Source of the DNA: Synaphobranchus kaupii
Lineage: Eukaryota > Chordata > Actinopteri > Anguilliformes > Synaphobranchidae
Direction of reading: 5' to 3'
Assembly: GCA_029718625.1 (NCBI GenBank)
Contig: CM056380.1
Location: forward strand, 18,257,423-18,321,422
DNA: 64,000 nucleotides
This document shows positions 1 to 11,565 of this stretch, piece by piece. Made by a program: the position numbers and the translations under genes. Under the pieces are notes generated by a model that was not told the DNA's origin, searched no databases, and was given only the letters and a program-made list of their open reading frames with translations. Every line of letters starts with the position of its first letter. Position 1 is the stretch's first letter.

Positions 1-107
1 AAAAGTCGCCCACTCAAAAAATTTTTAACAAAGTGGACTCAAATATGCGTACTCAAAAGGGTGTAGGGCTCTGATTCGGACACAGCCCATGACGATGAAT
101 TACCCTG

Positions 108-457
108 CCATAGAGTTGCACTACCATAGAGTAACCCTGCCATAGTTATCCAGCCATAGAGTACCCAACCGTAGAGTTTCCCTACCATAGTTACCTTGCC
201 ATAGAGTTAGCCTGCCATAGGTTTACCTTACCAAAGATTTACCCCGGCCATAGAGTTACCCTACCATGGAGTATCCAGCCATAGAATTACCCTGCCATAA
301 TTACCATACCATAGAATACCCAGTCATAGAGTTACCCTACCATGGAGTATCCAGCCATAGAGTTACCCTGCCATAATTACCATACCATAGAATACCCAGT
401 CATAGAGTTACCTTACCATAGCCTACCCAGCTATCATGTTAGCCTGCCATAGAGCTG
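108..457. repeat. Degenerate tandem array of CCATAGAGTTACC-like units
   Basis: The words CCATAGAGTTACCCTG and CCATAGAGTACCC recur about every 12 to 25 bases. A higher-order period of 76 bp is visible: the CATGGAGTATCCAGCC block near 265 recurs at 341. Copies are diverged, so this is an old array compared with others in the window. Confidence 0.8.
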
Positions 458-750
458 TACAAAGCAGCTGGGACATACATGGTTGGACATATCATGAGCG
501 TCAGATCACCACATATAGTGGACGTATAGAAATAGATTTTTCAGCTGTGTCTGATCTGAATGTAAACAAGGCGAAAGTCAACATGTAGTTTATATTTATG
601 TATTATTTATATTTGTGAAAACTTGAAACTGATTAATTTTTTGTCACAGGGGACCTGGCATGATCAGGCCTGTTGAGAGAATGTTATTCAGAGATGAGAA
701 TTTGAATTCTGTGTGTTCATTTTCATTTTAGTGGGAAAAATAACATTCTG

Positions 751-876
751 AAAATGTTGTTTGCACGTACGCTTCACAATGCTTTAGCTAAATTAAACCA
801 AAACCATTGGGAGATGTTAGGAATAAGGCTTTATGTGATATGCATGGAATGTTTAAGTGTCCATTCTTAGCAGAAA
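751..876. repeat. Dispersed repeat, copy 1 of 2 (partner at 5328-5437)
   Basis: GAAAATGTTGTTTGCAC, AAACCATTGGGAGATGTTAG and ATGCATGGAATGTTTAAGTG occur here and, in the same order, at 5328-5437. The first copy has about 16 extra bases after the first block. The family is not recognised; no ends or target duplication could be defined. Confidence 0.75.
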
Positions 877-3007
877 CAGGAGCCAGCCCTGGTTTCACCT
901 TGCATGCAGTGATTGCATTCACTGTCCAATCAAAAAATGGACACTAAAACAGAAATATATTTTTAAAAACTCCAGAAAACACCCATCTCTTTTAGTAAAG
1001 CTTTCACAAAGTGACCATAGCTGCTGCAATGTGGCCTGATTGGAAGATGGCATGAAAGATGTGCCATCAGAGAGGATTCTGGGAGCCGGGCCATTTACGC
1101 AATAGCTGATAAAAGAAACATTGTACAATAATTAAGTTAACAAAATTGAATAAATAGAATTAGGCCCCTCCCATTACTACAATGTCCTCTATCCAATCAG
1201 GATGCAGACTTGTAATCCATGACAAGCTTAGACATACCACTGCATTTTTTTCACTCAAGCAAGATCACTGCAGCAACTATGCAACTGTACCACACAGCTG
1301 GAAAAGCAGATGCAGACAAGTTGCAGGGCCTCAAATCGGCCAGAGGGGTCACTAGTGAGCGATGTGGTAGGGGTATCCAACAGCTGCAGTTCAGATTTTG
1401 TCCAGCAGGCTGTGAAACACCTGGGCATTGTGGCATCGTACACGAGTTTCACGAGAGTCAAACGTACCACTCAGTAACGCTCCATAAGTGAACCGTGTCT
1501 AAAAACAGTCGAGACTCAAGCTGCACTAAAAGATAATAGTTAGTTGGTATGTTTTCCTGAACCACATAAAAGCATGTTTAATTTCTCCACAACTGAAGTC
1601 CCTAACAAGAAATCTCCTTATTAGGGATATATTTAATTATTTACATCTTGAATTTGCTTAATTGTAAATAAGACTGTTTTCTCACGCCATTCCATTTTGT
1701 TGGCATTGCAGTCAAATGTGCTTACAATAGCAGTCAAAGTGGAGGCAGGCCAGTATTCACAAAATGTTGAAAACTTATAAATATTTTATTGCATGTTTAT
1801 TGATGTAAAAATAGCAAGGAATTAAATATAATGTGAGTGATGATCACTTACTAATGTAGTATTCTCACTTCAGCGCACTAAGACCGTTTCTAAATAGACT
1901 TGGCAGTAGAGCATGTAAATATCCTCCAATGTCTCCAGTCCTGCAAATATTTATTTGAATCCCATCCAGTCTTGCATATCTTACAGAATGGGTGGATTAG
2001 CAGTGTTCCACTGCAGCATACTCATCAATTTCATGGTGTGGCCTGTTGTGATTGAAGTGTGCTTAAAAAGCCGCCTATAGCCAGGATACAGCCATGTCTC
2101 ATGTGGGACCCAGCTTTTAATACAGTAAAAGACCTGAAGGTCACAACTTTTTGTACTTCATCCTCACCTTTTGCCAAGGATCTATAACACATATATTTAT
2201 TTCATGAAGTATTCATGCAAAAATGTGTATTTTGGTTTAATTTTCAGACTAAAATGTTCTTTTTAAAAAACATTAAATTGGTATTGTAAAAAATAACCTG
2301 CTCAAACAGAAAATATTTATTCTTGGTTTAATTTCATATTTTTATTGTTCTATTGTTCATTAATCATTTAGTAATATTACACAAGAACATAATTTTTATT
2401 TAGAAAATGCTGTAGTACATTGCTCTTACAAGGTAAAGACATTGGAATCAGTGAAATAAAGATAGTAATAATTCATATTATGTTTGCCGGGCGCCAGGCC
2501 GGCCTACAAGAGCGAAAGTCGCTAACTGACTGAGTGATGTCTACCTTGTTGAAAGTCACGCGAGAAGTGGCGTAAATAGCCAGAGTAAATGGTGGTAGTA
2601 TACTGATCTTGCTGTGTTTGTGTGTAAGCACGGTTACCTAACAACCGATGGCACTTTTTTCATATCGCGCACAGCTGATCGGTTGGGTAAATAGACCGGT
2701 TTCTAAGTAACATCACAGTAGAGGTGCACACAGTCCTCGGGCAGGATATTCAATATTTCAAAAGAAATCAACATGGACTTGTAATTGCAGAAGCACTTAA
2801 CTTTGAAGCACTTAACCTAGCTAAGCAGTTTGATGTAAATATGTGTAATATTTTTTCAATTTAGCAAGTGTCCAGGAAGTATTTATGCTGGCTCCCATCC
2901 CATTTCATCAAATAACTAACGTTAGGCACTCAATTGAATGAAGACAGCTTTGACCGTATTCATCATAGGTTTCTATCACAATGACAGTGTAAACACGGCA
3001 CCATAAT
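877..3007. other. No gene seen: mostly AT-rich noncoding DNA
   Basis: Open frames here are below 100 codons, overlap on both strands and show no family motif. A local rise in GC at about 2488-2720 (around GGGCGCCAGGCCGGCC) breaks the AT-rich background, but no promoter, tRNA-like box or coding signal was recognised. Confidence 0.6.
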
Positions 3008-3986
3008 CAGGCTCTAGTTGTCTGACTATTCTCAGACTAGTTCTCTGACTATTCTCAGGCTCTAGTTGTTTGACTATTCTCAGGCTCTAGTTGTTTGACT
3101 ATTCTCAGGCTCTAGTTGTTTGACTATTCTCAGGCTCTAGTTGTTTGACTTTTCTCAGGCTCTAGTTGTTTGACTATTCTCAGACTCTAGTTCTCTGACT
3201 ATTCTCAGGCTCTAGTTGTTTGACTATTCTCAGACTAGTTCTCTTGACTATTCTCAGGCTCTAGTTGTTTGACTATTCTCAGACTCTAGTTCTCTGACTA
3301 TTCTCAGGCTCTAGTTGTTTGACTATTCTCAGGCTCTAGTTGTTTGACTATTCTCAGACTCTAGTTCTCTGACGATTCTCAGGCTCTAGTTGTTTGACTA
3401 TTCTCAGACTCTAGTTCTCTGACTATTCTCAGACTCTACTTCTCTGACTATTCTCAGGCTCTAGTTCTCTGACTATTCTCAGGCTCTAGTTGTTTGACTA
3501 TTCTCAGGCTCTAGTTCTCTGACTATTCTCAGGCTCTAGTTGTCTGACTATTCTCAGCCTCTAGTTCTCTGACTATTCTCAGGCTCTAGTTGTCTGACTA
3601 TTCTCAGGCTCTAGTTGTCTGACTATTCTCAGGCTCTAGTTGTTTGACTATTCTCAGGCTCTAGTTCTCTGACTGTTCTCAGGCTCTAGTTCTCTGACTA
3701 TTCTCAGGCTCTAGTTCTCTGACTATTCTCAGGCTCTAGTTGTTTGACTATTCTCAGGCTCTAGTTCTCTGACTATTCTCAGGCTCTAGTTGTTTGACTA
3801 TTCTCAGGCTCTAGTTCTCTGACTATTCTCAGGCTCTAGTTCTCTGACTGTTCTCAGGCTCTAGTTCTCTGACTATTCTCAGGCTCTAGTTGTTTGACTA
3901 TTCTCAGACTCTAGTTCTCTGACTATTCTCAGGCTCTAGTTCTCTGACTGTTCTCAGGGCTCTGCTTGTTTGACTATTCTCAGGTC
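3008..3986. repeat. 25-bp minisatellite, about 39 copies
   Basis: The unit is CTCTAGTTGTTTGACTATTC followed by TCAGG. Two main versions alternate irregularly: one with GTTGTTTGAC and one with GTTCTCTGAC. Minor variants include GTTGTCTGAC and a GACTGTTCTC version. Units are close to identical, so the array is probably young. No long open frame crosses it because 25 is not a multiple of three. Confidence 0.95.
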
Positions 3987-4029
3987 TCTCATTCAGTTTA
4001 GCTTTCCACCTGTGCGTGTGGCTGGCTTA

Positions 4030-4665
4030 CGCCTAGTCTAGACTGCATCCGTCACGCGAGCATCGCATTAACGCGTCCCTGAAGCGACTGTCTGTACAGC
4101 TTCCGTATTGCCCGTGCATTTGCATACCCACAGATCCTTGCGTTCAGGTTGCTGCTTTCAGCAAACTTGGTGCAAAAGAGGTGTGTTTTGACCGTTAGAT
4201 GATGAACCACAATAAACAATGTTTCCCCCAGATAATCATGTAGGCTCTGATAAAGATATACAATAATAACTTTATTTGTATACCACTTTTCAAAACTGAT
4301 TACACAATACATAATCAATAAATAAACCGGGAGAAAACATGCCATCGGAAATAATGAAAACAAAGAACAAGTTCAGATGATAAGCTAATATGATAAAAGT
4401 TTAATGATTAAAATGATAAAATGACAACAACCCAAAGTTTGACATGTATTAAGTGCCTTTTTATTTGGCATCAACCTCGTATTGTCGAAAAAATAGACCT
4501 GAAGCGTAAATAAACGCTTCAGGTCGCTTTACGTTCGTGAGACGGAGCTGAGACGCGGAGCCGGAGCCGGTGCAGACAGCTGCATAGATTAAAATGAGAG
4601 CGTTTCTTTTCCGAGAGACGGACGTCTACAAAACGCAGCGAAAACGCGTCTGGTCTAGACTAGGC
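4030..4665. mobile_element. Non-autonomous DNA transposon with GCCTAGTCTAGAC ends
   Basis: GCCTAGTCTAGAC begins at 4031 and its exact reverse complement ends at 4664. The inner flanks also mirror loosely (ACGCGTC words on both sides). TTA stands just outside at 4027-4029 and again at 4066-plus-600 (4666-4668), which fits a 3-bp TTA target duplication of PIF/Harbinger type. No transposase frame is present. The 103-codon minus-strand frame inside (4052-4363) has no recognisable motif. Family assignment is inference from the ends only. Confidence 0.55.
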
Positions 4666-5327
4666 TTTAGTTTCAAGTGCTGGCAAAAATAAGAGAGAGA
4701 AGGGAGGAACTGAGAGCCCTTTTTTTTTTTTCTTAAAGAAGAGAGGGACCGCACCCTCATTTTGTATATATTTTTGACTTTTTCCAGACAAGGTAGAAAA
4801 CAGAGAGGGTAACAGATAATGACCACAGCTGAGAAAGTGCCACAGCTGGGACTGAACCCATACTCGTGCTGGAAGAATGTGCACATACCTTGAAAGTCGG
4901 CCGTAGTCTGTGCCACGCATCATGGGCAGAAGCCAATGTTTAAGTCTCATGCACAAATCCTCTTTTCTTATTTCTACTGTTACATAAGTTTACAGTTTAG
5001 TCCTTTGATGTATGTGATTTGCATATTTTACTGCAATAGCAGTATTGGATGTAATGTTAAATTTTTTTTTCCTGAGATTTTAATTATGTGGAAAGGGGTC
5101 CTTAACGGCTATTTCAACATTCTTGTTAAAATAAATGCCTACCGTTTTGAAGAAAGGCCTCCCTTTGGAAAACACTGGTGTTTGGTGGGAGTTTTGAAAT
5201 GGCTGCATTTGTATTTTAAAATGTAAAAGAAATTCATGGGTTGAAAGCCATACTCAGGATACTATTAAATGTAATTTAATTTTCTACTTAATTAATTCTT
5301 GGTTGTTTTTTTGTGAATCAGTGATGG

Positions 5328-5437
5328 TGTGAAAATGTTGTTTGCACATACACTTAAATCAAAACCATCGGGAGATGTTAGGAATGAGGCTGCATGTGAT
5401 ATGCATGGAATGTTTAAGTGTCCGTTCCAAGCAGACG
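5328..5437. repeat. Dispersed repeat, copy 2 of 2 (partner at 751-876)
   Basis: Matches the copy at 751-876 through GAAAATGTTGTTTGCAC and ATGCATGGAATGTTTAAGTG. Similarity stops at the (GAT)n tract that follows, so the microsatellite may mark the end of the repeat. Confidence 0.75.
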
Positions 5438-5438
5438 G

Positions 5439-5444
5439 TGATGG

Positions 5445-5489
<45 letters not shown>

Positions 5490-5490
5490 C
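5439..5490. repeat. (GAT)n microsatellite
   Basis: About 16 GAT/ATG units. It creates poly-Asp, poly-Met, poly-Ser and poly-His runs in overlapping frames on both strands, which explains the apparent small open frames here. Confidence 0.95.
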
Positions 5491-6084
5491 GTTGACGTAC
5501 CCCCCTCCTGCACACCGCTGTCACGTCCTTGTTGTCTGATCCCACCTGACAGCTGCAGGTGTGTGCCTGCCAGCACCCTGCCTCACGTTCTCCCACAACT
5601 ACCTGCTGGCCAATATTTCCAGCCTCTCTTTCCAAGTAGCAGCTTTTGGGAATGGCCATTATCACCATTCCTGCGAGCGTCCCACATTTGTGGGCTTGCT
5701 TGAGCACGATCTGCAAACTCCCTTTTTATCACCCCCAGCACTGAATAAATTATGATTAACTGCTTCTTTTGGGTGCTCCAAAACTAGCTACGTCAGCACA
5801 AACCGTTTAAATCTGCGTGCTATTTCAGTGCTCCGTGCAAGTCGCACCAAAGGAGCCCTACTCTATTTTGAATGGATGCCATTAAAGTGAGCGTTGAACT
5901 CATCACTAAAGTTACAGTTAACAATTTTAATTAATATGGTTTGGCTGTGTTTGTAATGGGTCTTTTGTCAGTTTGGACATCATCTCCTCCTGGATCCTCA
6001 CCAAAGGTCATGGAAATGCGCTGTTTTATCCCCCTGCAGAACCTCACATCTACCTTGTTAATTCATATTCTCGAGGCTGCGCAG

Positions 6085-7120
6085 AGAGATTAATGGGTCC
6101 TCTGTATGTATGTACAATGTCTCCAGCAGGCCAGTGTGTGGGAGAGAGGTTAGTGTGCAGGGGTCCTCTGTATGTATGTACAATGTTTCCAGAGGGCCAG
6201 TGTGTGAGTGAGGTTAGTGTGCAGGGTCCTCTGTATGTATGTACAGTGTCTCCAGCAGGCCAGTGTGTGGGAGAGAGATTAGTGTTCAGGGTCCTCTGTA
6301 TGTATGTACAATGCGTTCAGCGGGCCAGTGTGTGTGAGAGAGGTTAGTGTGCGGGGTCCTCTGTATGTATGTACAATGCGTCCAGCAGGCCAGTGTGTGT
6401 GAGAGAGGTTAGTGTGCAGGGTCCTCTGTATGTATGTACAATGCGTCCAGCAGGCCAGTGTGTGTGAGAGAGGTTAGTGTGCGGGGTCCTCTGTATGTAT
6501 GTACAATGCGTCCAGCAGGCCAGTGTGTGGGAGAGAGATTAGTGTGCGGGGTCCTCTGTATGTATATACAATGTCACCAACGGGCCAGTGTGTGTGAGAG
6601 AGGTTAGTGTGCGGGGTCCTCTGTATGTATGTACAATGCGTCCAGCAGACCAGTGTGTGGGAGAGAGATTAGTGTGCGGGGTCCTCTGTATGTATGTACA
6701 ATGCGTCCAGCGGGCCAGTGTGTGGGAGAGAGGTTAGTGTGCGGGGTCCTCTGTATGTATATACAATGTCACCAGCGGGCCAGTGTGTGTGAGAGAGGTT
6801 AGTGTGCAGGGTCCTCTGTATGTATGTACAATGTCACCAGCGGGCCAGTGTGTGTGAGAGAGGTTAGTGTGCGGGGTCCTCTGTATGTATGTACAATGCG
6901 TCCAGCGGGCCAGTGTGTGGGAGAGAGGTTAGTGTGCGGGGTCCTCTGTATGTATGTACAATGTCACCAGCGGGCCAGTGTGTGGGAGAGAGATTAGTGT
7001 GCAGGATCCTCTGTATGTATGTACAATGCGTCCAGCGGGCCAGTGTGTGGGAGAGAGGTTAGTGTGCGGGGTCCTCTGTATGTATGTACAATGCGTCCAG
7101 CAGGCCAGTGTGTGGGGGCC
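6085..7120. repeat. 65-bp minisatellite, about 16 copies
   Basis: Each unit runs GGGTCCTCTGTATGTATGTA, CAATGCGTCCAGCAGGCCAG, then TGTGTGGGAGAGAGGTTAGT and GTGCG. The period is 65 bp (for example GTCCTCTG at 6356 and 6421). Two classes are mixed: ACAATGCGTCCAGC and ACAATGTCACCAGC. The first units are more diverged than the later ones. Confidence 0.95.
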
Positions 7121-7279
7121 AACTGTTTGTGTGTCTGCCTCTGTCAGGGTTAGAAGTGAGCGCTTCAGGATCTCATTGTTAATGTGCTTTTGGTTCAAAG
7201 GAATAATTTCTCCCTGGGTTGTGGGCAGGAGGATGGGGGTGGTTGGGGGAATGACCCACTGCTGCAGCATTTATTTCTC

Positions 7280-7351
7280 CCTCTGCCCCCCCCCCCCCCC
7301 CATTGTTTCTGACCTCATTGTTCAAGGAGAATTGATTTTGTCTTTGATTCC

Positions 7352-7395
<44 letters not shown>
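7280..7395. repeat. Poly-C tract and (GT)n microsatellite
   Basis: A C run near 7286-7301 is followed by a pure GT run of about 20 units at 7354-7395. No gene is associated. Confidence 0.9.
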
Positions 7396-7396
<1 letters not shown>

Positions 7397-8447
7397 TGGG
7401 GATAGATCCAGGGTTTCCTGCTGATCTGTGCAGGAACTATGACTCCTGGATTACTGTAATGCGCATCTATAAAAATCTGAAGGTTTATTGGAACCTTTCA
7501 GAAGGGACGTCCGAACACCACCCCTCCCCCACTTCTACGTGATCTCTCCTGGGAAAGTGATTAGGCTCATGTGACTAATGCTTTTTTGTTCCATTTGGGG
7601 CATTAGTGATTATTCACTTGGACTCTTTTTTCAGGCAGTGACTGATAGACTCACATTACATCACAGTTAAGTGCTTATCAAAACAATGTTTTTAGCTGTT
7701 CCCATTTTATTATTAAGAACATTTATTTTAATATATTGTATTGTCTATAATATAGTGTATATTATATTGTCCTATCACACACACTAGTTTCCACATAAAA
7801 CTAGTATATAATGTTATCCCCTTTCAGATTGAGTGATATGTGTTGTTTAGTCAGTAGAATGGATTAGAATTCGCATTTATTTTTTTCGAAATAGTTGAAA
7901 GACAGGTTGTGCCTCTGCGTCCAACCAGCATAACAGATGTTTACAGGGGTGTGAGGTCAGATTGATAAAGAAAGAAGAAATTCCCACACACTTTTCCATA
8001 TTCCCAAAACATGGAAATTTTATGATGCCAACAACATTTTGACATACAATGAGTTTTGTCAATAAGTAATAAGTAATAAGTAAAAGTTATTGTTTGCCTT
8101 GTGAACACTTACGGAAAATGTAATTTAAAAAAAACATAAAAGCATAATGTTAAAATTATTAAAACGATGACACTACTGTGGAACCCTACATTTTAGAGTC
8201 TCAACTTGGTCAGCTAGCTAAGTATTCTCCAGCGAGTAATGTGTTTTAAACTTCCTATTATTCCAGCATTTTACTACCATTTGAGTTCAGGTGTTGTTAT
8301 GGGTCATTATAAAAAATAATACAAAAATAAATAAAATTATAAAAGTTCTCAGGTGTCTTAATGGCGTTTGCTGAAGTAAATCACCAATTTGCAATTATAC
8401 AAAAACAAAAACAAAAAGTCATATAGACCCTAACAATAGGAAGGTTT
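7396..8447. other. No gene seen: AT-rich noncoding DNA
   Basis: Only frames of about 60 codons are present and none shows a domain or splice context. The stretch is AT-rich with short TATA-like runs near 7735-7815 that have no downstream gene. Confidence 0.6.
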
Positions 8448-8696
8448 CACCTGGCTCTGTCCAAATTCAGCTTTCACCAATCCGATCAAAGGATACTGCA
8501 GCGCACCCAATCACATACCACAGTCTAGTCGCCACCTGGGTCTGTCCAAATTCAGCTTTCACTAACCCAATCAAAGGAAACTGCAGCTCACCCAATCACA
8601 CACCACAGTCGAGCCACCTGGCTCTGTCCAAATTCAGCTTTCACCAACCCGATCAAAGGATACTGCAGCACACCCAATCACATACCACAGTCTAGC
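8448..8696. repeat. Tandem triplication, unit 82-85 bp
   Basis: CACCTGGCTCTGTCCAAATT starts at 8448, 8533 (as CACCTGGGTCTG) and 8615. Each unit carries CAGCTTTCAC, GATCAAAGGA or AATCAAAGGA, CTGCAGC and CCCAATCACA. Two CCAAT-like words per unit are noticeable but there is no gene start nearby to make them promoter elements. Confidence 0.9.
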
Positions 8697-9100
8697 TGTA
8701 TAACGGGCAATCTAGGGAAGAAAAGGAACATCTCCCTTTCTAGTTTTGCCAGCTTGTTTTTCTGTGAGTGAAGAAATGGTGTCGGTACTCTTTTGTTGCT
8801 TTGTTGCTTTTGACGCCACATCTTTAACAAACACAACTGGCCATGGGGAGTTTGAGTGACGGATACTCACTGCTTAGCGGCAGCACAGGGAGAATGGCTA
8901 TTTTGTTCATACACTCACACCCTATGTAGTGCACTACATATTATCCTCTATAAGGAACAGGAAATGAGTGAACAAGTGAAACATTTGAGACACTGTTTTT
9001 ATTAATATTCATATTTCAAAATAACACTCTTTCTTTGTTCATCTTTTAGGGCCGGATTCAGAGATGGCCAACTTAAGTCAACTTAAGTGCCTCTTCTGTG

Positions 9101-9177
9101 TGGATATAGACCGGAGTCAAATTCCTTGTATGTGTTCACATACTTGGCCAATAAAGCTGATTCTGATTCTGATTTAA
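9101..9177 (+). mobile_element. 3' end of a non-LTR retrotransposon
   Basis: TCAAATTCCTTGTATGTG, ACTTGGCCAATAAAGCTG and a short (GATTCT)n tail follow each other. This arrangement, AATAAA followed directly by a 6-bp tail repeat, is the usual 3' terminus of a common fish LINE. Only the last part is recognisable; no reverse transcriptase frame lies upstream. Confidence 0.6.
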
Positions 9178-9864
9178 CACGGGATGAGATAAGCCGTATT
9201 CTAACCTGCGCTACGCGGGTGTGTTTCTCAAAATGTGGGTGGCACAGGGCATGATATTCTAATGATCTGTTTCTTGTACCTGCTCCCTGGGTTGCCAGCT
9301 TTCTACTAAAAAAAGGTGTGTGGGGGTATACATATTCAACATGTCAGTGACAGTGCCTTTAATAACCACATTTGCCTTTTTAAAATCCTACCTTTGTGCA
9401 TCGTAGCTGCTCTTGCGTGATGGGGAAGGCAGTGAACATATTAATCCTTCGAATTGAAAAAAATGATCATAGCTCCTATTGATGACTTGGATAAACCCAT
9501 CACTCAATCAAAAGAAATAATCACTGGACAGTGGTTGCACGCAATATTATTAAGTAAACAAATAAATCATTGGATTTATTGAAAAAAAAAAAAGATTTAA
9601 AAATCGAATCTTTTTTTTAACGATTTACCAAATAAAGTCATGTAGCCTACGGTGGTGTAACACAATAGCCTATATGCGACGTCTTCAACTTAATTTCAGC
9701 AATCATTTTGGAGAAGCTGTGCTGATACAAATCCTCGCTCTGTCAAAGCCAATATGATCCAGACGCTGTCTATCAATTAATCCATACCAGACAGTCAATC
9801 ATAGCCTACTTTTACATATTTTTCTTTTTATGACAGCTTTTTGATAATTGTAAGTAGGCTAGGA

Positions 9865-10262
9865 AAAGGAGAATAAGACCAATATTATTTTGAAAGAACA
9901 TGCACTCATTCTGATATCCATTTTTGCGAAAGATGCTGCATTTTTTATCATCATCTATTGGCGGCGCTAGACATAAACTACCTTTTTTTCCAAACAGTTG
10001 CGCAGAAAAAAATAATTAAGTGGAAACTCTGAATACGCGTATCTTGCACGATTAGCAGACACGCCTCATTTTCATCAATTCTCCACCTCGCAAGCATAAT
10101 GCCGCATACATACTGGAGAGGCGCTTAAAACAGCGGATAAGTCCAATGTCTGAATCACAAATAGCTTAAGCTATGTAAGTCCCATTTGCACGTGCTTATC
10201 TGAACTCTGATTCTGGCCCTTAATGTTCTGTAAACTGTTTTGTGTGAACGCAGCAAAAATCT
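9865..10262. repeat. Dispersed repeat, uninterrupted copy (partner at 26440-27030)
   Basis: Shares ATAAGACCAATATTAT, CATCCATTT, a TTTTTTCCAAACA block, GCCTCATTTTCA, ACTGGAGAG.TGCTTAAAACA, TCACAAATAGC and CCATTTGCA with 26440-27030, in the same order and on the same strand. The 26.5-kb copy carries an insertion that this copy lacks. The family is not recognised. Confidence 0.7.
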
Positions 10263-10297
10263 GAATTCGTACTCTGGTACTTTTCAAGTTATGTGGA

Positions 10298-10322
10298 GGG
10301 GGGGGGGGGGGGGGGGGGTGTG
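10298..10322. repeat. Poly-G run followed by TG
   Basis: About 21 G in a row, then TGTGTG. Such runs are hard to sequence, and their exact length is unlikely to be reliable. Confidence 0.9.
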
Positions 10323-11443
10323 TGTATCAGATAATACAATAATTTGCTTTCCTTCCTGAACCTTAATCGTAGACGCAATGGCGACAGAGGTGTGATTATA
10401 AGCTTCCGTACAGGAACAGAGCTGTTTTATTCTTTTATTTTGTTGTTGATATACGGCTGAGTCTCTCCCTTTCCTCGTTCAAATGAGGGAACGGTTATCA
10501 CCGACATAGCCTCCCCTTCGGCACCCGACGCATACTCTCAATGCATTTTTCCGCAGTAACATATTGAGTATTAATGGAATATTAAATGTTGGCATTAATG
10601 ATTACAATACAAGGATGAGCTGTTGATGTATACTGTTAATAGCAATGATGTCATCACAGACATCACCTGGGCTACGCCCCCTCCCCACCCCCTGTAATAA
10701 TAAACTTTATTTATTTATTGCATAATATCAGTGCATACAGCACTTTGGGTAAATGAATGGGTAAACAGGTGATAAACTGCTAGGGCGTAGCGCAGTCCGT
10801 CCCATTTGAAAAGGCAGGGATCCGGTGTCCGGCCCGAAAGACAATGGGGCCACATTCCCTTTTATCCCTCTCCTCCGACTCCCTTCGAAACGGCAGGGAG
10901 TGCCAAACACCTGCCGGAGTGGGGTGGGGTGGGGTGGGGGGTTGTGAGGTGCAGGTAGCAGGAGTAATGCCCCCTCCCACCCACACAAACCAGCTGAAAC
11001 CTGATCTTTAAACACCCCCGCCCGTTGCCTGGACGAGCCTCGGACGAGCAGGTGTATGTGCTGACAATAGACGGCGCTGGTGTTTGAGCGTGTCTGACTG
11101 GCCTCAGCTGCGCAAACGGCAGTCTGCTCACGCAATATGAGCCTGTGCCGCCGGCCTGGCCTCAGCAGGGGAAATGGCCACGTTATTGATATTCGGCGAT
11201 TCGGTTTTGGCATAACAGGCTTTTCAATGTGACACAAGGGACTGTGGTCTCATGGTGTTGTTTATCTCGTACTTTTGTGCCTAACTTTATCCCTGAATTT
11301 CTCATCTCTCAATTGGGAATTCTAAGGAGAGCGCACGCTCTCCTCCAGAACACGCTCTGCAGTCGCCTGTCGCTCCGCAGTCTCCATTTTCGGACGAGTT
11401 CACTTCATAACAGCAGCGTGCACAGCCCTATAATGGAGCCATG
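10323..11443. other. No gene established: mixed noncoding DNA with a GC-richer part at 10780-11200
   Basis: A minus-strand frame of 169 codons (10728-11237) overlaps other frames in the same GC-richer block, is rich in Pro, Arg and Ser, and shows no domain, signal peptide or splice context. A GGGGTG repeat lies at about 10919-10940. I regard the frame as chance. Confidence 0.55.
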
Positions 11444-11565
11444 ACATCCATCCGCTCATTAACGAACCTGCTTATTCCTGGTTAGGGTCACGGCAGAGGG
11501 GGGTGGAGCCTATCCTATATGCTGTGAAGCGACAGTGCTATCCGCTGCACTACCGTGCCACCCCG
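11444..11565. mobile_element. Fragment of a widespread fish LINE-type repeat
   Basis: CATCCATCCGCTCATTAACG, then CTGCTTATTCCTGGTTAGGG, TGGAGCCTATCC and ACTACCGTGCCACC. The words match the repeat at 48511-48770 (CCATCCATTATCTAACCCGC, TTATTCCTGGTCAGGG, AGCCTATCCC). This kind of sequence is common in teleost genomes next to a GGAT-type tail, which places it in minus orientation. The exact family is uncertain. Confidence 0.55.

Noticed and set aside
108..457. CRISPR-like array of short spaced repeats
   Set aside because: Units are diverged and contiguous, spacers are not unique, and the DNA is from a vertebrate.
10728..11237. 169-codon minus-strand frame
   Set aside because: It lies in GC-rich DNA with several overlapping frames and has no recognisable motif.
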